A stretch of DNA of 64,000 nt from positions 62,001 to 126,000 of the IMG/VR virus record IMGVR_UViG_3300050821_007134. The stretch is one strand, 5' to 3'. This document shows positions 47,804-56,964 of the stretch, in pieces. Each line of letters opens with the position of its first letter. Positions within the stretch are counted from its first letter, which is position 1. The DNA is from a virus. Both the position numbers and the translations under genes were made by a program. The notes below the pieces were generated by a model, which made no database searches, was not told where the DNA came from, and saw only the letters and a program-made list of their open reading frames with translations.

Positions 47804-49351
47804 ATGGAATTAATTATTGAAAATCCCGTGAAGGCCGTCATTAAAGGGGCCGATGTACAAACCTTGATTGCTCTTAAAGAAGAGCTTACCTACGTTAATA
47901 CGGGGAATAAGCAACAACTTAAACGCCTGGTCCACAGTCAATGGGAGAAAAATAAAGATCCCGAGAAATGGGCTGCTGACATTGAATGGCTTAAGAACCA
48001 CATAACTAACGTCCTCATGTTTAAAGATCAACAAAATCAAGTATTTATACGTCCGGGTTCAATTTCATATTTAACACAATTTACAGATTACAATTTACAA
48101 ATTGTAAATCATGTGGAATATCCAACACCTAAGGCGGTGGCTTGGGCTCATAAGCTACCATTTGAATTACACGACTATCAACAAGAGAGTGTCGACAAGT
48201 TTATTGCGGTGCATCATGGCCATGTAGCACTTTGTACGGGGTCCGGAAAGAGCGCAATCATCCTAAAGTATTGTAGAGAGACAGGTTTTCGGACTGCCAT
48301 TGTAGCACCTTCATCTAGCATTTTTAACGAGCTTTATGACAAATTTGAACATCATTTAGGTCGAGTTCATACGGGCGGTTTCGGGGATGGTAAAAAGAAA
48401 CTGGACAAAAGATTTACAGTTTGCATTGGCGATAGTTTGGTCAATATAGAAGAGGGCAGCGAAGAATGGGAATTTTTCAGTAACCTCGATGCCATCGTTG
48501 TCGACGAAAGCCATACATGGGCCGCTGAAACTCTTGACAAACTTTGTCATGGCCTTTTCGCGAAAGTCCCGAATCGTATCTTCTTAAGTGGTACGCAGGT
48601 TCGCGGAGACGGCGCCGGTAAGCTCCTGGAGAGCATCATTGGCCCAAGGCAGGTAGAACTCACCACTGAAGAGGCTATCAGGAAGGGTTACATTTGTGAC
48701 CACGATTTCTCGATTGTAGAGCTTGAGTCAAGTAATCCCAGTTATCAAAATGCCGATATAATGAAAATGAAGCGCGTTCACTTCCTAAACAATAGAAATA
48801 TCGCGGCCTTTACGGCCAAGTTCGCAAATGTTATGGCAGCTCAAGGATTACAAACTCTTGTTTTAGTTCAAGAATTAAGTCAAATTGCAATGTTCATAAA
48901 GCTGCTTAGGCCGGAAACGACGTTTGCTTATGCGCATAGTCAAACATCCAAAAAGGAACTTTTAAAAATAGGTCTTGAGCCGGTCGACAAAGAAGACGCA
49001 GTTGAAAGATTTAATAAAAATGAGATCAAGGTCCTAATAGGAACAAGCTGTATCGCCACGGGAACCAATATATTCCCCATGAGACATACATTCAATTGGG
49101 TCGGAGGATCTTCCGAGATCAACGCGAAACAGGGGGCCGTAGGCCGCACAGTTCGCCTGTGGGAACATAACCCCTGGAAAGACAAATGCGTGAGACATAC
49201 CAAAAAGACGATCTGGGATTTCGATGTCTATGATATAGATGCATTAGGACACCAACTGGTTAAAAGAATTGAATATTATAGAGATTCTGGAACCGAAATC
49301 AAAAGGATCAATTTAAGTGGCAAAACAAAAGCGTCAGGAGAGGTTCGATGA
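47804..49351 (+). CDS. UvsW-like superfamily 2 DNA helicase
   Basis: 515 residues, usual for UvsW. N-terminal domain (about 110 residues) then a helicase core: Q-motif-like LHDYQQESVDKF, Walker A LCTGSGKSAIIL, VVDESHTWAAET (DESH), FLSGTQVRGDG (motif III), VLIGTSCIATGTNI (motif V) and QGAVGRTVRLWEH (motif VI). In T4 UvsW unwinds R-loops and branched DNA, ending origin-dependent replication. It has no ribosome site: the ATG sits at the inverted repeat edge, so the mRNA is probably leaderless. Confidence 0.85.
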   Translation: MELIIENPVKAVIKGADVQTLIALKEELTYVNTGNKQQLKRLVHSQWEKNKDPEKWAADIEWLKNHITNVLMFKDQQNQVFIRPGSISYLTQFTDYNLQIVNHVEYPTPKAVAWAHKLPFELHDYQQESVDKFIAVHHGHVALCTGSGKSAIILKYCRETGFRTAIVAPSSSIFNELYDKFEHHLGRVHTGGFGDGKKKLDKRFTVCIGDSLVNIEEGSEEWEFFSNLDAIVVDESHTWAAETLDKLCHGLFAKVPNRIFLSGTQVRGDGAGKLLESIIGPRQVELTTEEAIRKGYICDHDFSIVELESSNPSYQNADIMKMKRVHFLNNRNIAAFTAKFANVMAAQGLQTLVLVQELSQIAMFIKLLRPETTFAYAHSQTSKKELLKIGLEPVDKEDAVERFNKNEIKVLIGTSCIATGTNIFPMRHTFNWVGGSSEINAKQGAVGRTVRLWEHNPWKDKCVRHTKKTIWDFDVYDIDALGHQLVKRIEYYRDSGTEIKRINLSGKTKASGEVR

Positions 49352-50351
49352 TTCCTTCTATAAATTAGCCGCTGAGGTTACCCGATCGCTTGAAAAAAAC
49401 AAGCTTGACGGTACTATCCAAGAACAGCAAGTAGAAGAGCTTTTAGATGCCGAATTAAAATTCAAAGAAGACATCCTAAGATACCGACAATCCTCAAAAA
49501 TTTACGTAAAATTCCTAAATAAGATCTGTGAAACTAACCGAAATATTTTATCCGCAAGGCCCTATTTTCGGGAAACTGCGCCCACATTTTCCAAAAAAAT
49601 CACTCCGGCCATTAAAACAAAAGATATCACAATTCTCAAGACTTTTAATATAAATTATCAATTTATTAAGTTCATCAGAGAAAATTGGCTTGGTCCATTC
49701 CCTAAGAGAGCCCAGGAACTTTATGAAAGGGTTTTCACAGCCCGAACCAAGTTGATTGAAAATAACATGCCTTTGGCGATAAACCGCGCAAAGTTGTTCT
49801 ATCGTAAGACTCCAAAAAGTCATCTGACTTTGATGGACTTTATCGGAATCTGTTCCATGGGTCTGGCCGCTGGTATCGATAAATGGTGCGGCAAATATTC
49901 TCCGGTCTTCCGTTCCGTGTGTATTGGTCGCATGGTTGGAAATATGATTGACAGTTATAGCGAAACGATGTTACATTTCTACCCATCAGACAAAAGGGTG
50001 CTCTATAAAGCCCACACAATTCGAGGCCGAAAAGGAATAGAAAAGATTGACAATTTAACTACTGCGGTCAATAATGCCTTCAAACAGGATCAAATTGACG
50101 GTAAAACAATTCCGAAAGATGAAATTAACGTGAGCGAACTTAGCGCCCTTATGAATGCAGCCAGTACAGTGTCAGCGGACGCAACAGTTAACGACGAAGG
50201 TTATGGTGTTTATGCATATACGGAAGATACGACTCAAGACACGGAAGCGTCCTACATTAAAAAAGAAGCTACTGAGAGGATGCTCCACTGTGCGAAAGAT
50301 CTTCCAATCCTTCATAAAAAAGTTCTTAGGCTAAAAGGCGTTAAGATATGA
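49317..50351 (+). CDS. Sigma70-family factor lacking region 4 (T4 gp55-like)
   Basis: 344 residues, GTG start with an AAGGA about 12 nt upstream, overlapping the helicase end by 35 nt. Region 2 is clear: KLIENNMPLAINRAKLFYRK, LTLMDFIGICSMGLAAGIDKW and VFRSVCIGRMVGNMIDSYSE match regions 2.1-2.4. The C-terminus ends LPILHKKVLRLKGVKI, which looks like the first few residues of region 4 and then stops, so no -35-binding HTH. T4 gp55 likewise lacks region 4 and recognises late promoters. Likely directs RNA polymerase to the late strand. Confidence 0.75.
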   Translation: MAKQKRQERFDDSFYKLAAEVTRSLEKNKLDGTIQEQQVEELLDAELKFKEDILRYRQSSKIYVKFLNKICETNRNILSARPYFRETAPTFSKKITPAIKTKDITILKTFNINYQFIKFIRENWLGPFPKRAQELYERVFTARTKLIENNMPLAINRAKLFYRKTPKSHLTLMDFIGICSMGLAAGIDKWCGKYSPVFRSVCIGRMVGNMIDSYSETMLHFYPSDKRVLYKAHTIRGRKGIEKIDNLTTAVNNAFKQDQIDGKTIPKDEINVSELSALMNAASTVSADATVNDEGYGVYAYTEDTTQDTEASYIKKEATERMLHCAKDLPILHKKVLRLKGVKI

Positions 50352-50689
50352 AGTTCCGAAAGAAACCAGTTGTCATAGAAGCCTTTCAATGGTTCATGAA
50401 TGGTGATCATCCTGAAGATGATGTTTTTAGACCGTTCGAAGATACCGGCGTAGTTCCAAAGGCACCAAGAGAAGGTAAAATTGTTAGATACTTTAGACAT
50501 CCTGATATGCCTGGCAATGTAGTCTGCGGAAACTGTGAACAGACCATGCACTTTCATGGCTGGATTGATACACTTGAAGGCGGACACAATGTATGCCCAG
50601 GTGATTGGATTATTACCGGAGTCAAGGGCGAACGATATCCCTGCAAACCGGACATTTTTGAAATGACTTATGAAAGGGTAGAAGAATGA
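50348..50689 (+). CDS. Conserved phage protein, PGDWIITGVKGE family
   Basis: 113 residues. Opens FRKKPVVIEAFQWF and contains VCPGDWIITGVKGERYPCKP, a pattern found in a very widespread phage/prophage family of unknown function. Cysteine pair VCGNCEQ may bind metal. ATGA overlaps with both neighbours. Confidence 0.75.
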   Translation: MKFRKKPVVIEAFQWFMNGDHPEDDVFRPFEDTGVVPKAPREGKIVRYFRHPDMPGNVVCGNCEQTMHFHGWIDTLEGGHNVCPGDWIITGVKGERYPCKPDIFEMTYERVEE

Positions 50690-51093
50690 GCGACAAAGAT
50701 TTGGCCGGTAATGGGCCTGAATATCAAATGGATAAAAAAGATACACCAGAAAAAGGATCATACGACAGATATGTAGCTCCTCCGTTTTCTATCAACAACA
50801 AATTCATAGTGGAAGCCTACAATAGCGATAGAGCCCTAAAATCTGTTGAACGCAATGGTTTTGCTATGGTCTCTCAGAAAGTTATGGTCGTTGGCCTTAA
50901 GCTTCTTCTAGATGCGGTCATTAAAGATTATTCGGAGACTTCTCGTTTGGTCCCAAAGGGATCTTTGATCTATGTTAAAGAAGAACTTTTACATACCAAT
51001 CCTGGAATCAAAAGAATATTTGAAAGTGATGCCGTTGAAGGCAAATTTAACATCCTAGAAATGTCTTGGGTTGAATTCGTGGTGCCGCGATGA
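50686..51093 (+). CDS. Beta-rich protein, weak GroES-like candidate
   Basis: 135 residues. After a 40-residue disordered start the remainder (KFIVEAYNSDRALKSVER, RLVPKGSLIYVKEEL, VEGKFNILEMSWVEFVV) has the order of strands of a 10-kDa cochaperonin: entry strand, mobile segment, GD-like turn, and a final GKFxIxExxxV strand. This is interesting because the phage has a GroEL. The match is by pattern only, so the call is weak. Otherwise a hypothetical early protein. Confidence 0.35.
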   Translation: MSDKDLAGNGPEYQMDKKDTPEKGSYDRYVAPPFSINNKFIVEAYNSDRALKSVERNGFAMVSQKVMVVGLKLLLDAVIKDYSETSRLVPKGSLIYVKEELLHTNPGIKRIFESDAVEGKFNILEMSWVEFVVPR

Positions 51094-51335
51094 AAAACTT
51101 AGCGCCGACAATTACAAAAAATAAGCCATATAGAGAGTATGATTTTGCCGATGCCAATGGCAAGACTTTATCCGGTTTCAAAAAAGGCAAACTTGTTTAT
51201 GCCGTTTTGGTTCCATATAAAGGAAAAGGAACTCCTAAAGTTATACTTCATGAAGCCCTTCTTATGGGCGAAGAAGCTTCCTTTGGGTATGGCGGAGGCA
51301 AAGCCTGGGTTTTAAAGCCTAAGAGCAAAAGATGA
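51090..51335 (+). CDS. Hypothetical small basic protein
   Basis: 81 residues, basic, beta-type pattern (KLVYAVLVPYKGKGTPKVIL) and a GYGGGKAWV turn. ATGA overlaps on both sides. No family recognised. Confidence 0.6.
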   Translation: MKNLAPTITKNKPYREYDFADANGKTLSGFKKGKLVYAVLVPYKGKGTPKVILHEALLMGEEASFGYGGGKAWVLKPKSKR

Positions 51336-52339
51336 AAGTGTTGCGGATTGGGGACCCCCATGTAAAATTTAACAATCTCGAAGACTGTGAAAAGCTGATG
51401 CACTTCATAGTTGATATTATTCTCAAGTATAGCCCAGATCGTGTTGAAATCCTTGGTGATTTATTCCATACTCACTACATTGTACGCCTGGAAGTCCTTG
51501 ATTTCTGGGATGCATGGCTCGATGTTCTAAGCGATGCCTGCGATGTTGTTGTCTTAGAAGGCAATCACGATCAGCTTGGTGATACAGACGCAAGTATGGG
51601 TACCATCCGCGTGTTCAAACGTTTGGCTCAGAATAAGATCCTGAAGAAGAGCCGTACCAGACTGAGAATTGTGGATTGTCCCCAGTACGATGGAATTATA
51701 GCATATATGCCATATGTCCATGATAAGGCCAAGTTTGTCGACATGGCCAATTCAATGGCTTCAGACGCAGGATGTAAAGTTCTCGTTTGCCATCAAACAT
51801 TCGAGGGCGCTACTTATGAAAATGGCATGTATGCTCCAGACGGTATTAATCTTTCCGACCTAAAATACGATGTCGTAATAAGCGGACATATCCATACATA
51901 TCAACGGTTTGGCAATCTCATCTACCCCGGAACTATGAAGTGGGATACGGCATCGGATGCAAACAAGGAAAAGGGCATTTGGCTCTATGAACATGACGAT
52001 GTAACTGGAAAAATTATCTCAGAAGAACTCATTAGGACCCATGGAGTTATTCCTCCGTTGGTCAGCATAACTTGGATTGAAGGACAGGAACAGCTTGCGA
52101 TCCCCAGCGGCGCCCGAGTGACCATCGAACTTATCGGCAGTTCCGAATGGGTCAATAAACAGAAGAATGAGCTTAAAGGCTTTGTAAGCATCAAGTCAAA
52201 AATCACAGACCGAGCCCGGCCCGAAAATAGAAAGACCGGAAAGAACTTGGAAGAATTTGTTAGAGATCATTTCGAGCCCATTGAAGGCGTTTCTAAAGAC
52301 GAACTTTTAGCCTACATGAAGGGAAGTTTAAATGTCTGA
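51332..52339 (+). CDS. SbcD/gp47-like recombination nuclease
   Basis: 335 residues. Metallophosphoesterase motifs in order: RIGDPHVKF (motif I, DxH), ILGDLFHTHY (motif II, GD), VLEGNHDQL (motif III, GNHD), LVCHQTFEG (motif IV) and ISGHIHTYQ (motif V, GHxH). With the SbcC-like ATPase at 54800 it forms the Mre11-Rad50-type end-processing complex (T4 gp47-gp46) used in recombination-dependent replication. Ends 8 nt into the next gene. Confidence 0.9.
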   Translation: MKVLRIGDPHVKFNNLEDCEKLMHFIVDIILKYSPDRVEILGDLFHTHYIVRLEVLDFWDAWLDVLSDACDVVVLEGNHDQLGDTDASMGTIRVFKRLAQNKILKKSRTRLRIVDCPQYDGIIAYMPYVHDKAKFVDMANSMASDAGCKVLVCHQTFEGATYENGMYAPDGINLSDLKYDVVISGHIHTYQRFGNLIYPGTMKWDTASDANKEKGIWLYEHDDVTGKIISEELIRTHGVIPPLVSITWIEGQEQLAIPSGARVTIELIGSSEWVNKQKNELKGFVSIKSKITDRARPENRKTGKNLEEFVRDHFEPIEGVSKDELLAYMKGSLNV

Positions 52340-52748
52340 CGAAAAGATGACACCTGAAAAGATCAAAGATATGGCTAAGTTGGTTCATCTTAGCGGACGC
52401 ATCAGCGAATTCCATGAGAAGAATCTGAAAATGTATCCTTATGTATTTTTTGACGGCGTACTCGAAGCAAAAATAGAATATGACTTTTCCCATAGGCCAT
52501 CAGATAGCGGTCCAAAGGAATCTCCTAAAACTCCAGATGAATTCTATAAAGAGATTGGTCGGGCTGCCATGAACATGAGGTCTGATTCCTATGTGGCCTA
52601 TAGACTTAAAATTAACGATAATCCTATGCAACCCCATATGGATAAAAGATTTGATGCTCTTGAAAAATCAGTAAGGAGCCTTTTCTGGAACGATGTTATA
52701 GTAAAGGTTTACTTTAACGACAAAATAGTGTATGAGTCACGTAAATGA
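52332..52748 (+). CDS. Hypothetical protein
   Basis: 138 residues. Contains a helical first third and a beta-rich centre (YPYVFFDGVLEAKIEYDFSH), with a final strand VIVKVYFNDKIVY. Lies inside the SbcD-SbcC module, so a recombination-related role is possible. No family recognised. Confidence 0.6.
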   Translation: MSDEKMTPEKIKDMAKLVHLSGRISEFHEKNLKMYPYVFFDGVLEAKIEYDFSHRPSDSGPKESPKTPDEFYKEIGRAAMNMRSDSYVAYRLKINDNPMQPHMDKRFDALEKSVRSLFWNDVIVKVYFNDKIVYESRK

Positions 52749-52831
52749 TTAAAGATATAGCGGTAATGGCAGTTGCTTTACTTTCAGTGGTTGCATTCTT
52801 TACTGCATTCCCAGGAAAGAAGAAGAGATGA
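52745..52831 (+). CDS. 28-residue membrane peptide
   Basis: 28 residues, one hydrophobic helix (IAVMAVALLSVVAFFTAF) and a basic tail (PGKKKR). ATGA overlaps at both ends argue that it is translated. Confidence 0.5.
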   Translation: MIKDIAVMAVALLSVVAFFTAFPGKKKR

Positions 52832-53532
52832 GCAAGCTACCAGAGAAGAAAGAAACGTTGCCTGAACCTACTACCGACATCGGCGAAGGCGACATGAACC
52901 GTCTCACGGCTTTCCTAGAAGCTGGATTGCCAGGTATTGTCAATTTGACCCAAGAAAAGATAAATGACATGCTAGAACTTTACATGGACGGCGCCAGCTA
53001 TTCCAGTCTTGCTATGGACATGAAGGTAAAAAAAGAACTCGTTCTTTATGCAGCGTATAAAGGTGATTGGTTCGCGGTTAGAAAAGACCATTTGGCAGAA
53101 TTATCCAGCCAATTGGCACAGACTGTAGCGGCCACTAAAATAAGAAATAGAATCACCATGAAAAAGGCCATTGATCATAAGCGTAGGATTTTAGACGATC
53201 TCATTGGCTATTATAATAGAACTAGGGACCGCATCACCAAAGAAGAGATTGATAAAGAAACCATGGCCTATGCCAAATTGGTTGAACAATACGAAAAACT
53301 CGAAAGCGATGAGTCGAACAAAGCTCCTAAAACCCCTCCATTTGGCCTTCAGGTTGGAGCCACAGGCGTTAAAATTACTAATAACCAAACCGGTCAATCA
53401 GTGGATGTAACCCCTAAAAAGGAGAGTCCGGGTGCTGCCCTCGAACGTATGGCAGAAGAGGAACGGGAAGAGGAACGACGTAAAAAGAATGAGAAAATTG
53501 TTGACAGTACTGATATAAAAGAAGAAAATTGA
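52828..53532 (+). CDS. HTH-containing protein, possible small-terminase-like
   Basis: 234 residues. Residues about 46-75 (LYMDGASYSSLAMDMKVKKELVLYAAYKG) have the spacing of the N-terminal HTH of small terminase-type proteins. A helical centre follows, then a disordered acidic/basic C-terminus. In an early operon rather than beside the large terminase, so a DNA-binding regulator is equally possible. Confidence 0.5.
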   Translation: MSKLPEKKETLPEPTTDIGEGDMNRLTAFLEAGLPGIVNLTQEKINDMLELYMDGASYSSLAMDMKVKKELVLYAAYKGDWFAVRKDHLAELSSQLAQTVAATKIRNRITMKKAIDHKRRILDDLIGYYNRTRDRITKEEIDKETMAYAKLVEQYEKLESDESNKAPKTPPFGLQVGATGVKITNNQTGQSVDVTPKKESPGAALERMAEEEREEERRKKNEKIVDSTDIKEEN

Positions 53533-53564
53533 ACTTTAAAGAACTTTTTAGGAAAGAGGAAAAA

Positions 53565-54551
53565 ATGAAAAATCTACTGATCGCATTATGTCTTATTTTC
53601 GGCGCCCAGGCGTTCGCCGGAGATCAGATCACACTAACTGTGGACAACACAATCGCCATTAACGATGAGTTTGACGGACATTCAGTCTCTCAAATCATCA
53701 AAAAGGCACGGGAATTGGATGCCAGAATTCCATCTGGAGATGCCCTTTATCTCGTAATCAACAGCCCAGGCGGCAGCATTGAAGACGGATTGGAACTCAT
53801 CGAGAACCTTTCTAACCTCAAACGCCCCGTAATCACAATCACCTTATTCTCGGCCAGTATGGGATTCCAGACTGTACAAGCATTGGGCGAGCGATACATC
53901 ACAAATATGGGAACCCTCATGTCACACAGAGCAGCCGGTGGATTCTGGGGCCAAATTCCAGGTTCATTAGGAACTCGATACGCTTTCTATTTAAGACGCG
54001 TACAAAAACTTGACGAAAATGCAGTCAAGCGATCCAAAGGAAAACTTACAATGGCAACTTATGCCACTCTCATTCAGGATGAATACTGGTGTGAAGGCCA
54101 AGACTGTATCGACAAAGGTCTAGCCGATAAAATCGTATCTCCTCAGTGCGACAAGAGTTTGACTGGGACAACGAGTGTTTCAATTTTCCAAGCTCTTATG
54201 GGCGCGGTAGTTGAAATTTTCGCAGACTATGATAACTGTCCACTTAACACTAACGTCTTGAAGTACACCCTTTTGGTGAACGGCGAACCACTCTTTAAAG
54301 ACGGCGTCAGCATCGAAGAACTTCACAGACTTTTGGGCCAAAAAGAACAGAAAGAAAAAGAAGCGGCTAAAGCCAAAGAATCCTCTGGTATTTTCAGCTC
54401 TTCTTACTTTTCGTCATCTAGCTATGACTATTCTTCTTCTCCCAAGACTCCCATTGATTCTCTGACCAAAGAGCAAATCCTTGAGATCTGGACCAAGTAT
54501 CAAGAAGTTAAGAAAAAGAAAGAAAACCGCGACGTTATCAAAGGTTACTAA
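53565..54551 (+). CDS. Exported ClpP-like serine protease
   Basis: 328 residues from ATG 53565 (AGAGGAAAAA ahead; upstream GTG/ATG candidates would hide the signal). Residues 1-18 (MKNLLIALCLIFGAQAFA) are a Sec signal peptide. ClpP/crotonase-fold motifs: YLVINSPGGSIEDGL, LFSASMGFQTV (catalytic Ser), LMSHRAAGG (catalytic His) and a QDEYWCEG-DCIDKGLADKIV segment (Asp plus ClpP-like tail). A disordered S/Y-rich and charged C-terminus follows. Would act in the periplasm on envelope or secreted proteins; substrate unknown. Possible role in superinfection control or lysis timing. Confidence 0.75.
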   Translation: MKNLLIALCLIFGAQAFAGDQITLTVDNTIAINDEFDGHSVSQIIKKARELDARIPSGDALYLVINSPGGSIEDGLELIENLSNLKRPVITITLFSASMGFQTVQALGERYITNMGTLMSHRAAGGFWGQIPGSLGTRYAFYLRRVQKLDENAVKRSKGKLTMATYATLIQDEYWCEGQDCIDKGLADKIVSPQCDKSLTGTTSVSIFQALMGAVVEIFADYDNCPLNTNVLKYTLLVNGEPLFKDGVSIEELHRLLGQKEQKEKEAAKAKESSGIFSSSYFSSSSYDYSSSPKTPIDSLTKEQILEIWTKYQEVKKKKENRDVIKGY

Positions 54552-54799
54552 TGCCTATCATCGCGTACTCTTGCGAGTGCAAACACTCTGTTAAAAAGTT
54601 CTACCGGTCGGCGAAAGACTCGCCGACCGTTCTTATTTGCGATAAATGTCAAAAAGAAATGAAAAAACAGTTGTCTTCTCCCTCATCTGTGTCTAAGATA
54701 GTAGTAGACAATGGGGTTCAGGCCCGCTCGGTAGAAATCATACCGAACATTGTCGAGCTTAATCAGGAAAGAGCCTCCAAAAATTACAAGGGAGACTAA
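54551..54799 (+). CDS. FmdB-like zinc ribbon protein
   Basis: 82 residues. Starts PIIAYSCECKHSVKKFY and has LICDKCQKEMKKQLSSP: a CxC-CxxC zinc ribbon in the typical FmdB layout (start of strand, knuckle, then CxxC and LSxP). Such proteins are widespread in phages, perhaps as DNA- or RNA-polymerase-associated regulators. ATGC start one base into the previous stop. Confidence 0.75.
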   Translation: MPIIAYSCECKHSVKKFYRSAKDSPTVLICDKCQKEMKKQLSSPSSVSKIVVDNGVQARSVEIIPNIVELNQERASKNYKGD

Positions 54800-56956
54800 G
54801 TGTTAAAACTCAAAACTCTACGCATTCGTGCCGTAGGCCGATTCGTGGATCTCCAGACTATCAATGTTGATGCTCTAGGGAATTTCGTACAAGTAGATGG
54901 CGATAATAAAAACACTGGCGGTTCCAGCGGAGCAGCTAAAACTACCTTATTCAGGGCTCATGATTACCTTCTAGGCGTTAGTGATATCCCCTCCACGATT
55001 TTACAATCTAGACTTACAAAAGAAGGAATGCTCGTAGAAGGAGACTATGATTGGGACGGACGAGATCTCACAATTTCTCGTGGTAAAAAAGAGGGTCTAA
55101 CAATCACAGTAGACGGAGAAGTTAAATCCGGCAGTGTTAAACTCTTAGAAGAAGAACTCGATAAAATTCTAGCTGTCCCCAGAGATTTATTCAGACAGAT
55201 GTTTCATAAACGACAGTTCGCCAGGGGATTCTTTTTGAGTATGACTCCCAAAGAAACCTATGAATTCCTAACAAGTTGTCTCGGATTAGAAAAAGAAAAA
55301 GCTAAAGTTGACGATCAAGAAAAAGACATTAAAAAATTCACAGAGCATAAAGAATTTTTAAATAAATCCTTAGAGATTCAAAAACAGGGCAAGAAGGCTA
55401 CAGAAGATGCCCTCTTATCTTTTGGTCTCGGACCCGTAAAGGACATGCACGAAGAAGTTGTTGCGTCTCTATTGGAAAAAGTAAATTCATCAAGACAAGC
55501 CCTATCAATGGTAGAATACGGCCACAGTAAAGAACTAGAAAAATTAATAGCTACAAAGCCATCTTATAAGGCTACGCCGTTTACTTCTGAATCATTTACT
55601 GTCGTTCCTTTCGACCGCACCACTTTAAATAAATGTGAAGCGGCAATGAAAGTCCTCGGCAATAAAATGAGTATTGCCGTAAAAGCCGAAAATGACAGAC
55701 AAGCCGAAGTAATGAAAGATATTTCTGAGGCCAAACTTAGATTGGCCGAATATTCTCAAGTCGTAGTCGATAGCGAAAAAGCTAAAATTGATGCTGCGAC
55801 TAAGGCTTCACAAATCAAAACTATTCGCGATAGTTTCTGCCCGACATGCGAACAGACATGGATAAATGAAAAAGCTAAAGCAAAAGAACAGAAACTTTTA
55901 GCTGAAGTTTTGGAACTTAAAAAATTAATTATGGCCGGTTCTGAAGCTGAAAAAATAGTTACAATCATCAAAGGGAATATTGATCGCTTGGTCTTGGACT
56001 CTACTCTTAAAAAATCTCCCGAATTCTTAGAAATTGTTGCTAACCAGACCAGACTTAATCAAATGATTTCTGCCGAAATGAACAAGGAATTTGCTCATTC
56101 CGATGCCCAAAGACAAGCTCAGAGAGACCATGATTTAAAGGAATCTAGGAGAAGTCACGCCCATAACGAAGCTGAAACCAGCCAAAATCGCGCCATTATG
56201 GCGGAATACACTCAAAGAGAGAATGATCTTAGGGCCAAACACAAGAGCGAGATCCAACAGGCCGCTGGACAGCTAGATATCGATTCTAGAGCCCATATGG
56301 CAGCCGAAGAGAAGCTTAGGGCTTACAGGACTGCAAAGACCTCCTATGACGCCTCTGTAGGCCGAATGAAGAGCCAATATGATGGCTATGCAATGGCAGT
56401 CGAGGCTTTGTCCAAGGAATTGGAAAAGACAGCCAAAGATTTGATTCTGGCCGAAGAAGCCAAACGCGCCACGAAGAGCTATATTTCTCGATCATTTGAT
56501 GATGCCCTGAATACAATAAGCAACAATGCTACTGAGATGATTCGGCATATTCCAGTTATGGCCAACTGTACTATTCAATTAGAAGGTCTTAGAGAGACTA
56601 AGGATGGCAAAGTCAAAGAAGAAATTAACGCAGTCATCCATATGGATGGAGAAGAAAATATTCCAATCAAGAGTCTTTGCGGCGGCGAGGAAACTTCTTC
56701 TCATTTAGCGATTGACTTAGCGGTCATTGATCTGATAGAACAGAGGACAGCCAAAGGAATAAATATTTTTATTCTTGACGAACCCTTCACAGGGATGGAT
56801 ACTGTGTGTATTGAAATGGCCCTGGAAGTTTTAAAGAACTCGAACACTAACAAGAAACTGATTATCGTGGATCACAATCCTGAAGTTAAGCAAATGGTTC
56901 AAAGTAGATTAGTAGTGGTCCGCGATGGAACCACGAGTAACGTCGTTCAAGCATAG
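54800..56956 (+). CDS. SbcC/gp46-like SMC-type ATPase
   Basis: 718 residues, GTG start directly after the FmdB stop. N-terminal ABC-ATPase half with a variant Walker A (GGSSGAAKTT, residues 40-49; the usual GK is AK), Q-loop, then long coiled coils with a zinc-hook CPTC at about residue 347, and a C-terminal half with signature SLCGGEETSSH and Walker B NIFILDEPFTGMD. Partner of the SbcD-like nuclease at 51332. Confidence 0.9.
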   Translation: MLKLKTLRIRAVGRFVDLQTINVDALGNFVQVDGDNKNTGGSSGAAKTTLFRAHDYLLGVSDIPSTILQSRLTKEGMLVEGDYDWDGRDLTISRGKKEGLTITVDGEVKSGSVKLLEEELDKILAVPRDLFRQMFHKRQFARGFFLSMTPKETYEFLTSCLGLEKEKAKVDDQEKDIKKFTEHKEFLNKSLEIQKQGKKATEDALLSFGLGPVKDMHEEVVASLLEKVNSSRQALSMVEYGHSKELEKLIATKPSYKATPFTSESFTVVPFDRTTLNKCEAAMKVLGNKMSIAVKAENDRQAEVMKDISEAKLRLAEYSQVVVDSEKAKIDAATKASQIKTIRDSFCPTCEQTWINEKAKAKEQKLLAEVLELKKLIMAGSEAEKIVTIIKGNIDRLVLDSTLKKSPEFLEIVANQTRLNQMISAEMNKEFAHSDAQRQAQRDHDLKESRRSHAHNEAETSQNRAIMAEYTQRENDLRAKHKSEIQQAAGQLDIDSRAHMAAEEKLRAYRTAKTSYDASVGRMKSQYDGYAMAVEALSKELEKTAKDLILAEEAKRATKSYISRSFDDALNTISNNATEMIRHIPVMANCTIQLEGLRETKDGKVKEEINAVIHMDGEENIPIKSLCGGEETSSHLAIDLAVIDLIEQRTAKGINIFILDEPFTGMDTVCIEMALEVLKNSNTNKKLIIVDHNPEVKQMVQSRLVVVRDGTTSNVVQA

Positions 56957-56964
56957 GGGGAATA

